A stretch of 64,000 nt of DNA from a bacterium (GCA_024226515.1 JAAELQ010000008.1:97246-161245), one strand, 5' to 3'; counted from the first letter of the stretch, positions 16,266-26,800 are shown. The notes: generated by a model not told the origin, from the sequence alone. Program-made: numbers and translations.

Positions 16266-18224
16266 ATGTCGCAACGCGAAACACGAGAGAGCAGGCTCCC
16301 GACCCGCATCGGACGGATCGGCGCGGGAATCGCCGTCGCGTTGTTCGTGTTGTCCGCACACGCCGCCGACCACGCCGTGCCCGAGCGGTTCCGGTCCGAG
16401 CCCGCCGTCGTGCTCGAGGACACGCGCGTCTGGACGGTGGACGTCGAGGGCTCGGCGACGTTCTCGATCAAGAAGAGAATCCTCCTCCAGGACCGGCGCG
16501 GTTTCGACCTGGCGGACCAGGGGTTCGGTTACTCGAAGCCGGGTGGAGAGGTCGTCGGGTTCGCCGCACGCACGGTGTTGCCGAACGGTGAGGTCGTCGA
16601 CGTACCGGAGGACCTGCGTCGCGACTCGCTGCTGTACAAGGAGGGCGAGGACGAGTACCGCTACGTGCAGTTCACCTTTCCCGCCGTCGAAGAGGGCGCG
16701 GTGATCGAGTGGGAGTACGAGATTCGGCGCGAGCACTGGACGCTCATCCGCGAATGGACGCTGCAGCGCGATGTCCCCGTGCTCGAGACGCGTTTCACGA
16801 CGCGTGAGAAGAGGCGGAAGAAGTACAGCTACGAGATCTGGCTCTACGCCCGCGTGCCGTACGAGCAGTGGTGCGAGACGCGACCGCGGGAACTACAGAA
16901 GGGTTTCACGACGCGCGAGATCGTCTGTCGCGAGATCCCGGCCTTTCGTGACGAGGACTGGTCGCCCCCCGAGGAAGACACGCGCGCCGAGTTGATCTTC
17001 AACATCGGCCCCGGCTGGAGGGCCCCGCACCTTTACAGCTGGGCCAACGTCGGCGAGGGCTGGCAGAAGGAGATCGAGGAGTTCCTGTCGACGAGCTCGG
17101 AGGCGAAGAAGCTGGCCGTCTCCCTGACCGAGTCTGCCCGGAGCGATGCCGAGAAGGTCGATGCGATCTACAGCCACGTCCAGCGCAATATCAAGCTGCG
17201 CCGTGTCGGCATGCGCATCGGCGATCTGCGGGGTGAGGCGGAGAACGTCGACGAACTGCTGGCCCGCGGCGGCGGGAAGCCCGATCACGTCACGATGCTC
17301 GTGCTGGCGATGTTGCGCGCGGTGGGAGTGGAGGTGACGCCGATCGTGGTGGTCGATCGCCGCGACGGCAAGATGGTCTGGAAGTACTCGGGCTACTATC
17401 AGGCCGATCATCTGATGCTCGAGGTGGAGACCGACGGGCACGAGGGTTTCCTCGACCCGTCGTGTCGCGATTGCCAACCCGGGATTCCGGCGTGGCCTTA
17501 CACGAGCGAGATCCAGAACGGCATCGTGATCGAGCGGGCGGGTTCGTTGCCGCGCAAGGTCCACGTGACTCCGGTTCCGGCGGAGCTCAATTCCGAACGC
17601 AGCGTCGAGCACGTCGTCCTGCACGCCGACGGGAACGCCGAGGTCGAGGGCGAGATCACGTGGCACGGCCAGCGCGATGTGGACGTGCGCAGGCGCTGGA
17701 GGCTTCTGTCCGAATCGGCTCGCCGAGACGCGATCGTCCGGCGCCTGCCCGGCGCCGCAACCGAGGTCGACGTCGAGATCGCCGACCCCGAGGACGCCGG
17801 AGTCGGCCTGCGTGCGACCTACTCGTACCAAGATCCCGGCGCGGCCTTCGCCGTCGAGGGCAACCTACTGATCGAGCCGGGCGACGTGTTCACGGGCAAG
17901 CTGCGCTTCTCGCTGGATTTCGATCGGCAGCATCCCGTGTGGATCCGCTATCCGTTCGCCGTGCGGTCGCAGAGGATCTTCACGACCCCGGAGGGGTATG
18001 TCGCCGGGCAACTGCCCGAGCGGTCCGAGATCGAGGGGCCCGGTTTGACCTTCCGGCAGATGTGGGCCGCCGACACCGCGTCGCGTCAACTGCAATGGAC
18101 GGGGTTGCTGATCGTCCGGCGGGAGGAGATCTCGGCCGAAGAATACCCGGAGTACGTCGAGTTCGTGAACGACCTGCATCGCGCACTCCGCGACGGTGTG
18201 GCGCTGCGAAGGAGCGAGCCTTGA
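16266..18224 (+). CDS. DUF3857 / transglutaminase-like protein lacking the catalytic Cys
   Basis: 652 residues with signal peptide (IGAGIAVALFVLSAHA). Residues ~60-230 are a DUF3857 domain (VLPNGEVVDVP, EGAVIEWEYEI). Residues ~290-410 align with the transglutaminase core of the next gene (AIYSHVQRNIKLRRVGM), but where active enzymes have GDCKD this one has GGGKPDHV: the cysteine position is Pro339. The histidine (YYQADHLML) is kept and the Asp region is altered (GFLDPSC). It is therefore likely a pseudoenzyme or scaffold. It sits between the M1 peptidase and the Cys-bearing paralogue, overlapping the latter by 4 bp. Confidence 0.85.
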   Translation: MSQRETRESRLPTRIGRIGAGIAVALFVLSAHAADHAVPERFRSEPAVVLEDTRVWTVDVEGSATFSIKKRILLQDRRGFDLADQGFGYSKPGGEVVGFAARTVLPNGEVVDVPEDLRRDSLLYKEGEDEYRYVQFTFPAVEEGAVIEWEYEIRREHWTLIREWTLQRDVPVLETRFTTREKRRKKYSYEIWLYARVPYEQWCETRPRELQKGFTTREIVCREIPAFRDEDWSPPEEDTRAELIFNIGPGWRAPHLYSWANVGEGWQKEIEEFLSTSSEAKKLAVSLTESARSDAEKVDAIYSHVQRNIKLRRVGMRIGDLRGEAENVDELLARGGGKPDHVTMLVLAMLRAVGVEVTPIVVVDRRDGKMVWKYSGYYQADHLMLEVETDGHEGFLDPSCRDCQPGIPAWPYTSEIQNGIVIERAGSLPRKVHVTPVPAELNSERSVEHVVLHADGNAEVEGEITWHGQRDVDVRRRWRLLSESARRDAIVRRLPGAATEVDVEIADPEDAGVGLRATYSYQDPGAAFAVEGNLLIEPGDVFTGKLRFSLDFDRQHPVWIRYPFAVRSQRIFTTPEGYVAGQLPERSEIEGPGLTFRQMWAADTASRQLQWTGLLIVRREEISAEEYPEYVEFVNDLHRALRDGVALRRSEP

Positions 18225-20179
18225 CCTCGTCGTGGCTCCGCCTGCCTCTGTCGCTGCTGATCGTCGTGGCGTTGCTCGCCCCGGCGGAGGCCGCGCGGCG
18301 CAAGAAGAAGGGCAAGGACAGGCCCGAGCTTCCCGGGTGGGCCGTGGAGTACGTGGACGCTCCGGTCGTCGAAGACTTCCCCAAGGCCGACGCGATCATC
18401 GTGCTCGAGTCGTGGGACCTGACGGTCGAGCGGGGCGCGCGAAAGGGCACGCGCAGACGGGTCCTGCGCGTCGTCACCGAAGACGGCCGAGATCATGCCG
18501 ACGTCGTGCTGTTCCAGGGCAGCTTCAGGAAGCACCAAGACGTCAAGCTGTGGGTTCAGGACCCCGAGGGCGGCCTCGAGCTCTACTCCGAGAGCGACGG
18601 TTCGCTGTTCACGGCGATCCGTCGGAAACTGCTCGACGATGACTCCGGCTGGTACATCGAGCCTCCCGGCGTCCGGCCGGGTACGGTCGTCATCCTCGAG
18701 AGCAGCGTCGAGATGTCGGCCGAGCTGCCGCAGGACCAGTTCAGCATTCACCGGGAGATCCCCGTCTGGAAGGCACGGGTCGCGGTCGAGTCGAGGGATG
18801 ACTGGACCGTATACGGTCGCGTGGTCGGCGGGGACAACCCCGGTCCCGATGAAGCGACGGGGAGCGGAGCGTGGGTGTTCGAGCGCGTCCCCGCGCTCAA
18901 GCGTGTGGAGGCCGATAACGCTCCTGTCCCGCCCGGTCTCAAAATGACGCTCGAGGTCATTCCTCCGCAGGGGGAGATCACGTTCCCCGACTGGAGCACG
19001 ACCGCGAACTGGACCGCGGCCCTGTTCGACGCCGGCGACGACATGACGGCCGTTCGGGAGACCGCGGCACGCCTGTCCGACGAGGAGGATCCGGTCGACG
19101 CGGTGGGCGAGCTCGTCCGGCGCATGCGTTACTTCGGCGTGGAGATCGGCTGGGGCGGCTGGCGCCCGCGCACGCCCGCGACCACGTTGCGCCGCGGGTT
19201 CGGCGATTGCAAGGACAAGTCGTTCCTGATGGTCAGCCTGCTGCAGCAGGTGGGTGTCGAAGCGGTGCCGGTGATCGTCATGGCTCCGGACGATGGCTAC
19301 GTCTACGAAGAACTACCGGGCCCGTTCCAGTTCAACCACTGCATCGTCGGGATCCCGCTGAGGCCCGAGGACGACCGGGAGGGGATCGTCTGGGTCGATA
19401 GCCCCGGCGTGGGGCCCGTGCGGCTGTTCGATCCGACGCTGTCCGAGGAGTTCCCCGGAGACGTCGCGCCCGGGCTCGAAGGTGGGCGCGGGCTCGCCGT
19501 GGACGCTCGGTCGACCGGGTTGCTCCAGGTGCCGAGGACGCCGGGGGAACGCAACGAGTCGGTCACGCACTACGACGCGCGGTTGAATGGGGATGGGACG
19601 CTCTCGATCTCGATGCAGCGTCGGCTCAGCGGAGGGCGCGCCTACCAGCTGTGGGAGGCGGGCAGCGTGATGGATTCGAGCGAGCTGCGCCGGGACATCG
19701 CGAACGAGTTCGCCGAGGATCTTCCCGGTCTGAGTGACGTATCGGTCTCGGAGCCCCGATTGTCGGAGGACGGCGTCTGGACCTTCGATGCGTCGTTCGC
19801 ACAGCCGGAGGCGCTGGCGAGCTACGGCGACGTCACCGTGCTCCACTTGCCGATACTCGCTGCGGCGTCGAACTTCCCACTGCCCGACATCGACGAGCCC
19901 GAGACGCTGTACCAGTGGAGCCTGCGTCGCACGCGCGAGACGTGGGTCGTGGACCTCTCCGGATTCGATGTGCTGACCCTTCCCGAGAGTCTCGACGTGG
20001 AGCGACCGATGGGCCGTGTCTCGCTGAGCGTCGAACGCGACGACGGCCGCGTGACCGTGCGGCGCGAGATCGATATCACCTCGATCGAGATTCCGCCGGG
20101 GCAACGCGATGACGCGCTCGCGCTGCGAGCCGCGCTGCGTAGCGTCAACAAGGTCCGCCTGGCGCTACGCGGCCCCTGA
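18221..20179 (+). CDS. DUF3857 / transglutaminase-like protein with intact Cys-His
   Basis: 652 residues from a TTG start at 18221. That start is favoured by AAGGAG six bases upstream, by the TTGA overlap with the previous stop, and by an immediate signal peptide (LRLPLSLLIVVALLAPAEA). DUF3857 spans ~40-230. The transglutaminase core contains YFGVEIGWGGWRPR, the nucleophile Cys330 in GFGDCKDKSF, and His373 in FQFNHCIVGI, with Asp in VWVDSPG. It has the same length and layout as the preceding gene, so the two are tandem paralogues that diverged in catalysis. Activity may be protease or amidase rather than crosslinking, as in many bacterial members. Confidence 0.88.
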   Translation: MTSSWLRLPLSLLIVVALLAPAEAARRKKKGKDRPELPGWAVEYVDAPVVEDFPKADAIIVLESWDLTVERGARKGTRRRVLRVVTEDGRDHADVVLFQGSFRKHQDVKLWVQDPEGGLELYSESDGSLFTAIRRKLLDDDSGWYIEPPGVRPGTVVILESSVEMSAELPQDQFSIHREIPVWKARVAVESRDDWTVYGRVVGGDNPGPDEATGSGAWVFERVPALKRVEADNAPVPPGLKMTLEVIPPQGEITFPDWSTTANWTAALFDAGDDMTAVRETAARLSDEEDPVDAVGELVRRMRYFGVEIGWGGWRPRTPATTLRRGFGDCKDKSFLMVSLLQQVGVEAVPVIVMAPDDGYVYEELPGPFQFNHCIVGIPLRPEDDREGIVWVDSPGVGPVRLFDPTLSEEFPGDVAPGLEGGRGLAVDARSTGLLQVPRTPGERNESVTHYDARLNGDGTLSISMQRRLSGGRAYQLWEAGSVMDSSELRRDIANEFAEDLPGLSDVSVSEPRLSEDGVWTFDASFAQPEALASYGDVTVLHLPILAAASNFPLPDIDEPETLYQWSLRRTRETWVVDLSGFDVLTLPESLDVERPMGRVSLSVERDDGRVTVRREIDITSIEIPPGQRDDALALRAALRSVNKVRLALRGP

Positions 20180-20204
20180 GCCGGATACCGAGCCCCGGCC
20201 TCAG
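20176..20204. terminator. Bulged hairpin between convergent genes
   Basis: CTGAG-CCGG (20176-20184) pairs with CCGGCCTCAG (20195-20204) with one bulged base. It spans the stop of the DUF3857 gene and the stop of the convergent lipoprotein gene. No T tract follows, so its role as terminator is tentative. Confidence 0.35.
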
Positions 20205-20719
20205 CCGTTGCTCAGCACGACCAGGACGGTGCCGTCGTCGCACGCGGCGCGGTCGACGAAGAGGAACAGCGCGCGGCCCTCGAGGGCGTCGCCCTGCTCG
20301 TACATCAGCGGGATGTTGTTGGCGATCACGCTGAACTCGCAGTCGTCGTCGCCCGCGATCTGTGGACGGATCGTCCAGTCCAGGTCGGCGTTGTCGCCCG
20401 AGCGGTCCTTCGGCGTCAGATCTTCCAACACCTTCTCCATCAGCAGGTCTGCGTTGACCGCGGAGGTGTAGCAGATCTGCTGGTCATCCGGACCGCTGCG
20501 GGTATCGCTGATGTAGGCCGGGCACTCGGTCGACGCGCCGCAGTGTTTCTCGAGGATCGAGAGCAGCTCGGCGTGGTCGTGATACACCGGACCCGTCGGC
20601 TCGGGCTCGGCTTCGGAGTCCGGCGCCCCGGAGCAACCCGAGAGGATCAGCAGCAGGCCGACGGCAAGCACGAGGAGGCCCGTGCGACAACACGCGATGC
20701 GATCGAAAACGTTGGTCAT
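20201..20719 (-). CDS. Putative lipoprotein, unknown function
   Basis: 172 residues, start at 20719 preceded by GAGGAGAC. A lipoprotein signal is clear: hydrophobic LLVLAVGLLLILSGC with the lipobox Cys33, followed by a short Ser/Glu/Pro linker. The mature part has six more cysteines and an acidic character (DHAELLSILEKHCGAS, DQQICYTSAVNADLL, DDDCEFSVIANNIPL), so disulfides are likely. No known domain is recognised. It is convergent with the DUF3857 gene and divergent from the SCP2-like gene. Confidence 0.7.
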   Translation of the reverse strand: MTNVFDRIACCRTGLLVLAVGLLLILSGCSGAPDSEAEPEPTGPVYHDHAELLSILEKHCGASTECPAYISDTRSGPDDQQICYTSAVNADLLMEKVLEDLTPKDRSGDNADLDWTIRPQIAGDDDCEFSVIANNIPLMYEQGDALEGRALFLFVDRAACDDGTVLVVLSNG

Positions 20720-20810
20720 GATCGTCTCCTCGGCCGAACGGCGGGCTCGGCCCCGGGTGAAGGGCTGGAATATATCAAAAAGGAAGAGCGGGTTGCACGG
20801 CGGCCGAGGC

Positions 20811-20838
20811 TTGCCCCGCCATCTCGCGCCGATACAAT
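20811..20838 (+). promoter_or_regulatory. Promoter of the SCP2-like gene
   Basis: TTGCCC (20811-20816) and TACAAT (20833-20838) are separated by 16 bp. Only seven bases lie between the -10 and the ATG at 20846, which would make the transcript leaderless; no Shine-Dalgarno is present before that ATG. Confidence 0.5.
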
Positions 20839-20845
20839 GCCCGCC

Positions 20846-21262
20846 ATGAGTCACGCTTTCGGAACGCCCGGCTGGGCGGCGGCGCTACGCGCCGAGATCG
20901 AAGGGTCGGCCGAGTACCGCAGGGCCGGCGCGAAGTGGGGCGTGGGCTTCAACGGCAACATCCTGCTGGCGTTCGAGGCCGACCCGGGCCTCGGCTGCCC
21001 CGTGTACCTGCTGCTTCGCCTCGCCGCCGGAAGCTGCGCGGACGCCGCGTTCGTCGACGACGGGCGACACCCCGAGGCCGGCTTCACGCTGCGCGCCCCG
21101 TTCTCGCTGTGGCGCGAGGTGCTGGAGCGCCGGCTGCCCGCGCCCGCCGCGATCATGTCGGGCAGGGTCGCGGTCGAGGGCGACAAGATGCGGCTGCTGA
21201 GGCACACCGCGGCCGCGCGCGCCATGCTGGACTGCGCCGCGTCGATCGACACCGACTGGTAG
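20846..21262 (+). CDS. SCP2-like sterol-carrier domain protein
   Basis: 138 residues from 20846 (an ATG at 20837 is possible). The C-terminal half resembles an SCP2 lipid-binding fold: an acidic strand, the helix FSLWREVLERRL, then AAIMSGRVAVEGDKMRLLRHTAAARAML, where G-x-V/L-x-G-D-x-x-L/R is the family signature. Stand-alone SCP2 proteins bind hydrophobic ligands such as acyl-CoA; the ligand here is unknown. The gene is isolated between a divergent lipoprotein and a convergent secreted protein. Confidence 0.6.
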   Translation: MSHAFGTPGWAAALRAEIEGSAEYRRAGAKWGVGFNGNILLAFEADPGLGCPVYLLLRLAAGSCADAAFVDDGRHPEAGFTLRAPFSLWREVLERRLPAPAAIMSGRVAVEGDKMRLLRHTAAARAMLDCAASIDTDW

Positions 21263-21265
21263 CCG

Positions 21266-23758
21266 TCAGCGGCGCTGCATGCCGCGCGACGACGCGCCGC
21301 GATTCTGGTCGGACCAACTCGCGGGAGCCGTCTCGTCCTCCGGCGCGTCGCACAGCACGTCCGGCGCGCCCGGCGGCACGAACTCGCCGCTGAGGATGCC
21401 GAGGCTCAGCGCGTCCAGCGTGAAGACGCCGTGCGCCGGCCCGTCGAACGCCAGCGTCAGCCGCTTGCGCTCGGCGTCGACGATCCAGGCCTCGCCGTCC
21501 TGGACGATCTGCGAACCGAGCAGCGTCGTCAGGATGCCGAGCTGCGTCGAGAAGGCCACGCGGTCGCCGTTCAGTACGTCCACACCGTCGACCTGGGTCA
21601 CGTTGAACGGCGCGAGATCGACGTACAGCTCGACGGCTCCGGTCCCGGGATCGAAGCGATACAGGTTGCCCGGGGACAGGATGTCGGCGCCCAGCACCTG
21701 GGCGGTTCTCGTGGAGAACACGTAGCTGCCGTCCCCCAGCCGGTCCAGCGCGTCGACCGAGCCGATCGCCAGGGCGTGGTCGATCCAGCGCAGTTCGGTC
21801 GTCACGGCGTCGGTCGTCGTGTTGAAGTGATAGATGTCGAACTCGTTGACGATCATGAACCCGTTGCTGCCCGTGGCGTAGCCGGGACCGCTCACGCTGA
21901 ACAGGAACCCGGTCGCGTCTAGATCGACGGCGTCGACGTTGAGGCCGCCGTACAGGAAGCCGTTCTCGAAGATCTCGATCGCCGTCGATCCCGTGGGATT
22001 ACGCAGGATGTCGCCGGGGCTCACGATCGGGGGAACGACGGCCGGAGCGGACACGGAGAGATAGGTCTCGTCGCACACGTCGCCGATACCGTCCATGTCG
22101 GCGTCGGCCTGGTCCGGGTTGTCGATCAACGGGCAGTTGTCGAAGCAGTCCGGGAAGTCGTCCCCGTCGCTGTGGAAGCCCTCGTCGAAGTCGCCGTCGC
22201 AGTCGTCGTCCAGTCCGTTGCAGATCTCGTTCTGTCCGGGGAAGACGTCGGCCAGCTGGTCGGCACAGTCGACCGGGTTGCCGTTCACGTCGCACAGCGG
22301 GAAGCCGTCCTCGTCCTCGTCGAGACCCAGCAGCTCGGGGTCTCCCTCGCAATCGGGCTCTCCGGTCACGGCGCACGTGCAGCGCACCAGGGACCAGCGC
22401 GGCGTGCCGCCGGAGCGCGTCGGATCCGGATCGATATTGATGATGTGCTGCACGAACGTCGTGACGTCCTCGAACGGACTCCAGTCGCCGTCCTCCATGC
22501 GCGAGCAGAGAATGCGCATGTCGGGGACGAACGGACCGTCCTTGACGTAGACGACGTCGGTGTCGCCGGCGATCGACGAGTCGATGATCACCATCTTGCA
22601 CGGCGGATCGGCCTGCGGGCACTCGTAGGTCACGGGGAACTCGGGCTCGCCCAGGTCGCACAGCTCCTGGCTGCACGCGGCGACCGCAGCAGGCTCGACG
22701 AAGTCGTTGCTGGCGGTGAACTTGATCCCCTCGCCGGTGCACAGCGTCTTGTCCAGCAGCTCACCCTCGGGGACGGGGCAGAAGTTGACCGGCATCGTGC
22801 ACGTGTCTTCGCCGGCCGTGACCTCGACGATGCCGTTGCCGTCCTGCGTCGGGTTGACCAGGCCGACGTTGAAGCTCGCGCTCGAGTCTCCGGGGGTGAA
22901 GCCGCCCGTGTTCAAGCTGACGTTCTCCGCGCCGCCCTGCAATACGATCGAATCGATGCCGCCCTCGTTGTCGTCGCACAGCTCGGCGACACCGTCGATC
23001 GAGGTCGCCCCGCCGTTCTCGATGACGATGCGCTCGCAGATGAGGCACGGCAGCGACGAGCTGAACGTCAGGTCGTCGATGCCGAAGTTGTCGTCCGATT
23101 CCCCGCTGGGGCTGACGCTCGTCGGCGCCGCGTTCATCGACAGAATCTCCGTAGCGCTCGGCGCCGATCGCTCGGGGCGACGGCTGCGGTCCGGCGAAGC
23201 CCCGGGGGTGTCGCACCCGTACTCCGACAGGCGCAGGCTGGCGATCCCGTCTTCCGACGTGATGCCGAAGAACGAGTCGCAGCCCTCGTCGCACAGCTCG
23301 AAGCACTCCTCATCGCCGTCGCCGAACTCCGCCTCGATGGTGACGAACGAGTCGAAGTCGATGACGTCGAACCCCACCGCATCCACCGGCGCGTCGAATT
23401 CGATCTCGATGACCTGTTCGTCGCTGGACGCGTTGAGGCCGCCGGTCAGGATGTTGGGGCTCGACGTCGCGGCGTCGGATGCGTGCGCGCGGATCGGCAG
23501 ATAGGGGACGGGCTCGTCTGCGAGGGGCGACGAGAACGTGATCCCGTCAATCGAGTCGCACTCGCCGCTGTCGCTGTCGTCGAGGCAGGTATCGTCCGCG
23601 AAGCCGTCGAAGTTCTCTACCTGGCGCGGTTGCCCGACCGGGTCCGCGTCGAATGCCGCGCGGCTCGAGTAGGTGTCGAAGTCCGCGCCGAGGGCGCTGC
23701 CCGCTGCGAGGGACACGACCGTGAGCATCATCGAGAGGACGAGTAGGGATCGACGCAT
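21266..23758 (-). CDS. Secreted Cys-rich protein with MopE-like and thrombospondin-3-like motifs
   Basis: 830 residues; the start at 23758 gives a signal peptide (SLLVLSMMLTVVSLAAGSALG). The first ~220 residues resemble a PEP-CTERM-type beta-sandwich (FDGFADDTCLDD, VDAVGFDVIDFD). The middle has a MopE-type motif, DEDGFPLCDVNGNPVDCAD then NEICNGLDDDCDGDFDEG, followed by a calcium-type TSP3 repeat (DNCPLIDNPDQADADMDGIG). The last ~230 residues form a propeller-like region with repeated LYRFDPGTGAVELY-type strands. MopE-type motifs are proposed to bind metal at the cell surface. Very acidic overall. A secreted or surface protein of unknown role; the Ser/Thr kinase gene lies 111 bp upstream on the same strand. 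Confidence 0.75.
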   Translation of the reverse strand: MRRSLLVLSMMLTVVSLAAGSALGADFDTYSSRAAFDADPVGQPRQVENFDGFADDTCLDDSDSGECDSIDGITFSSPLADEPVPYLPIRAHASDAATSSPNILTGGLNASSDEQVIEIEFDAPVDAVGFDVIDFDSFVTIEAEFGDGDEECFELCDEGCDSFFGITSEDGIASLRLSEYGCDTPGASPDRSRRPERSAPSATEILSMNAAPTSVSPSGESDDNFGIDDLTFSSSLPCLICERIVIENGGATSIDGVAELCDDNEGGIDSIVLQGGAENVSLNTGGFTPGDSSASFNVGLVNPTQDGNGIVEVTAGEDTCTMPVNFCPVPEGELLDKTLCTGEGIKFTASNDFVEPAAVAACSQELCDLGEPEFPVTYECPQADPPCKMVIIDSSIAGDTDVVYVKDGPFVPDMRILCSRMEDGDWSPFEDVTTFVQHIINIDPDPTRSGGTPRWSLVRCTCAVTGEPDCEGDPELLGLDEDEDGFPLCDVNGNPVDCADQLADVFPGQNEICNGLDDDCDGDFDEGFHSDGDDFPDCFDNCPLIDNPDQADADMDGIGDVCDETYLSVSAPAVVPPIVSPGDILRNPTGSTAIEIFENGFLYGGLNVDAVDLDATGFLFSVSGPGYATGSNGFMIVNEFDIYHFNTTTDAVTTELRWIDHALAIGSVDALDRLGDGSYVFSTRTAQVLGADILSPGNLYRFDPGTGAVELYVDLAPFNVTQVDGVDVLNGDRVAFSTQLGILTTLLGSQIVQDGEAWIVDAERKRLTLAFDGPAHGVFTLDALSLGILSGEFVPPGAPDVLCDAPEDETAPASWSDQNRGASSRGMQRR

Positions 23759-23869
23759 GGGGGTACTCCAGCGGAGGCGGTGGAAAAGCCTCAATAGTTG
23801 AACCTGGGCGCAGAGACAGTCCCCCTAACGAGACGACCGGGCGCCCGCCGTGTCAAGCGGATTCTGGGA

Positions 23870-26800
23870 TCAGCCGGGCGATTCGCCGAGCCGGGCCAGC
23901 GCCGCAGGGTCGTCTTTCAGCAGCCGGCGGGTCAGCGCCGCGAAGGCCGAGATATCGGCGCGCGCGTCGAGACTCGCCGCCAGCTCGGGGGACAGGCCGC
24001 GCCGGAGCTGCTCGAGCGGTTCCAGGGCCGCCAGAGCCTCCTTCTTCGCGGCGTCGGCGCGTCCGTCGCGGTCGAGCGCCGCCGCGGCGATGCCGTGCGC
24101 CTGCAACAGCAGGTCCGCCTGGCGCAGCTCGGTCCCGACCCGGACGGCCTCCTCCGCCGCCTGCAGCGCTCCGCCGCTCCCGCCGCGCAGGCTCATTCGC
24201 GCCCGGGCCAGGGCGCCCCACGCGGCCAGCGGTTTCAGTCCGGCTCCGCCGGCCTCGTCCGCGCTGCGGGCCAGCGCCGTCGCGTCGCCGAGGGCCTCCG
24301 CCAGGTGCAGTGCGGCGGTCAGCTTCAGCCGGTAGTCCTGCGAGGACTCCGCGGCACGCAGCGCCTGCCGCAACGGTTGCAGCGCGGCGTCGCGCTCGCC
24401 GCGGGACATCTCGAGCAACCCCTGCTGGATCCGGATCTCCGCGGTCAGCGAGGGACTGTTCATCTCCTGCGCCGAGGCCAGCGCCTGCTCCAGATTCGCG
24501 CGCGCCTCGTCGTACCGGCCGAGGCCGCGGCGCACGTCCGCGGAGTAGATCAGGCACGAGACGATCAGGTTTCCGTCACCCAGCTCTCGCGCTCCCTCGA
24601 GCGCGTTGTCGAGCAGCGACAGCGCCGAGGCGTAGTTCCCCTGGTCCGCGTGGATCGACGCGATGTTGGCCGACAGCGTGACCTCCTGGGTCCGGTCCTG
24701 CGTCTCGCCGGCAAGCTGCATCCCCTCGCCGTAGTAGTCCAGCGCCTGCTCGTAGCGCCCCTGGACCTGTTCGAGGTATCCGATGTCGACGAGCGAACGC
24801 ATCACGTCGTGCGGGCTACCGAGCGCGCGGCGCGTGTCGAGCGCGTTCTTCTGGAACGGGTAGGCCTCGTCGAACTTCCCCAGGACCGTGTAGATGTACC
24901 CCAGGTTGCCCATCGTCCGGGCCAGGCTGGCCTCGTCGCCGATCTCGCGCAGCAGGCGCAGCCCGTGCTTGTACGCCTCGACCGCCTCGTCGGGTCGGCC
25001 GGCGGCGACGTAGATGTCACCCAGATTCGAGTTTGCGTCGGCCAGGCCCACGCTGTCGCCGAGTGTCTCGGACGTCGCGATCGATTCCTGTTGCAGAGAA
25101 ACCGCCTCGTCGAAGTCGCCCTCGCTCATGTGGATCAGCGCGAGGTTGTTCAGCGCGACGCTGACGCCGCGCGTGTCGCCGATGCGACGCCGGATGCCCA
25201 GGCTCTGCTCGTAGTGCCGCCGCGCCTCGTCCGGGTTGCCCATATAGCGGTAGGTGTTGCCGATTCCGTTCAGGACCGTCGCCAGCCCCTCGTCGTTGCC
25301 CGACTGCCGGTGCAGCGCCGCTGCCCGGTCGAACTGGTCCAGCGCCGATACCGTGTCGCCGGATTTGACGTGCACGCGGCCCAGCGCGTAGCGCGACGTC
25401 GGACTCTTCGGGTCGAGCTCCAGCGCGCGCTCGAGCGCGCCGCGCGCCGCGTCGAACTCACCGGTCTGCTCGTGCCACATCGCCAGCGAGTAGTGCGACT
25501 CGGGGCTGTTGGGCGCGATGCGCGGCAGCTCGGCATAGGCCGCGGCCGCGGCCTCGGCGTCGTCCGACAGGTCGGCCTGGATCGCGCGGATGCGCGCCTC
25601 CTCGTAGGGCGACGTGCCGTGCAGCCCGGCCAGCGCCTGCTCGGCGTGCCCGCCGGCCTCCTCGGTGCGCCCCAGACTGACCAGCGTCTCCGCCAGCCGC
25701 GCGCGCGCGATCGCGAACTCGGGGTCCACGGCGAGCGCCGACTCGAGCGGCTGCACGGCCTCCAGGTAGCGGCCGTCGCGCGCCAGGGACGTCCCCTCGG
25801 TGTACAGCTTCAGCGCCTGCACCGAGTCCGTGGACAGCTCCGTCGTGCTGCGCTTGCCGTCGCCGCGTCGTCGCGATAGGTCCAGCTCGTCCCGTACTCC
25901 GTCCGCCAGGTCGTCGATCATCGCGAACAACGCGTCCTCGCCGTCACCCTCGATGGTGAACGCCGCGTCGTCGACCAGCCTGGTTCCGGCGAGTCGTACG
26001 AGTCGTGCGTCGATGCGGAAGCGATCGCCGGCGCGGAACAGGCTGCCGGCCAGCATCGTCTCGACGCCGATGAGGCCCGACAGGCGCTTCATCGCGGTCG
26101 AATCCAGCTCGTCGGCCGTATCGAGTTGCATCGCGTCGACGATCTCGCGCACGCGCTGCTCGCCGACGATGCGCAGCGTCCGCGTCTGCTGCAGGTCCGC
26201 GCGCAGCAGATCCGGCAGTCCGGTGCGCGACCAGTCGAAGCCGGGGTCCTGCGTCACGTTGAGGAACGGCAGCAGGATCAGCGATGCCTCGATCTGCGGC
26301 ACGACCTCGGGCGTCTCGCGCGACAGGAAACTCCAGGCGCCCCAGATCACGGCGCCCAGCGCCAGCAGCGCGGCCGCGCCGACGCCGGCGCGCCGGAGCA
26401 GACCGCGGCGCCAGGCCACGGATGCGTGCTGGGCGTCGAGGTCGGCCAGGACCTCATTCATGCTCTGGTAACGCGCCGCGACGTCACGGTGCAGCATGCG
26501 CGAGACGATGCGCGACATCCACGGCGGCACGTCCGTGCGCTGCGACTGCACCGTCGGCGCGTCTTCTTGCACGCGCTTCATCAGCGACGACAGCTGGTTG
26601 TGCCCGATGAACGGCAGCTCGCCCGTGAGCATCTCGTAGACGATCAGGCCCAGCGAGAAGACGTCGCTGCGCTCGTCGGCGACTTCGCCCTGTGCCTGCT
26701 CGGGCGACATGTAGGCCAGCGTGCCCAGCACCGCGCCCGTCTCCGTCATCGTCGAGCCGGAATCGGACGAGCGCGAGATGCCGAAGTCGGCGACGTACGC

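Noticed and set aside
17462..18220. An upstream extension of the second DUF3857 gene
   Set aside because: The extension lies within the first DUF3857 gene in another frame and has no signal; the TTG at 18221 has a good Shine-Dalgarno and signal peptide.
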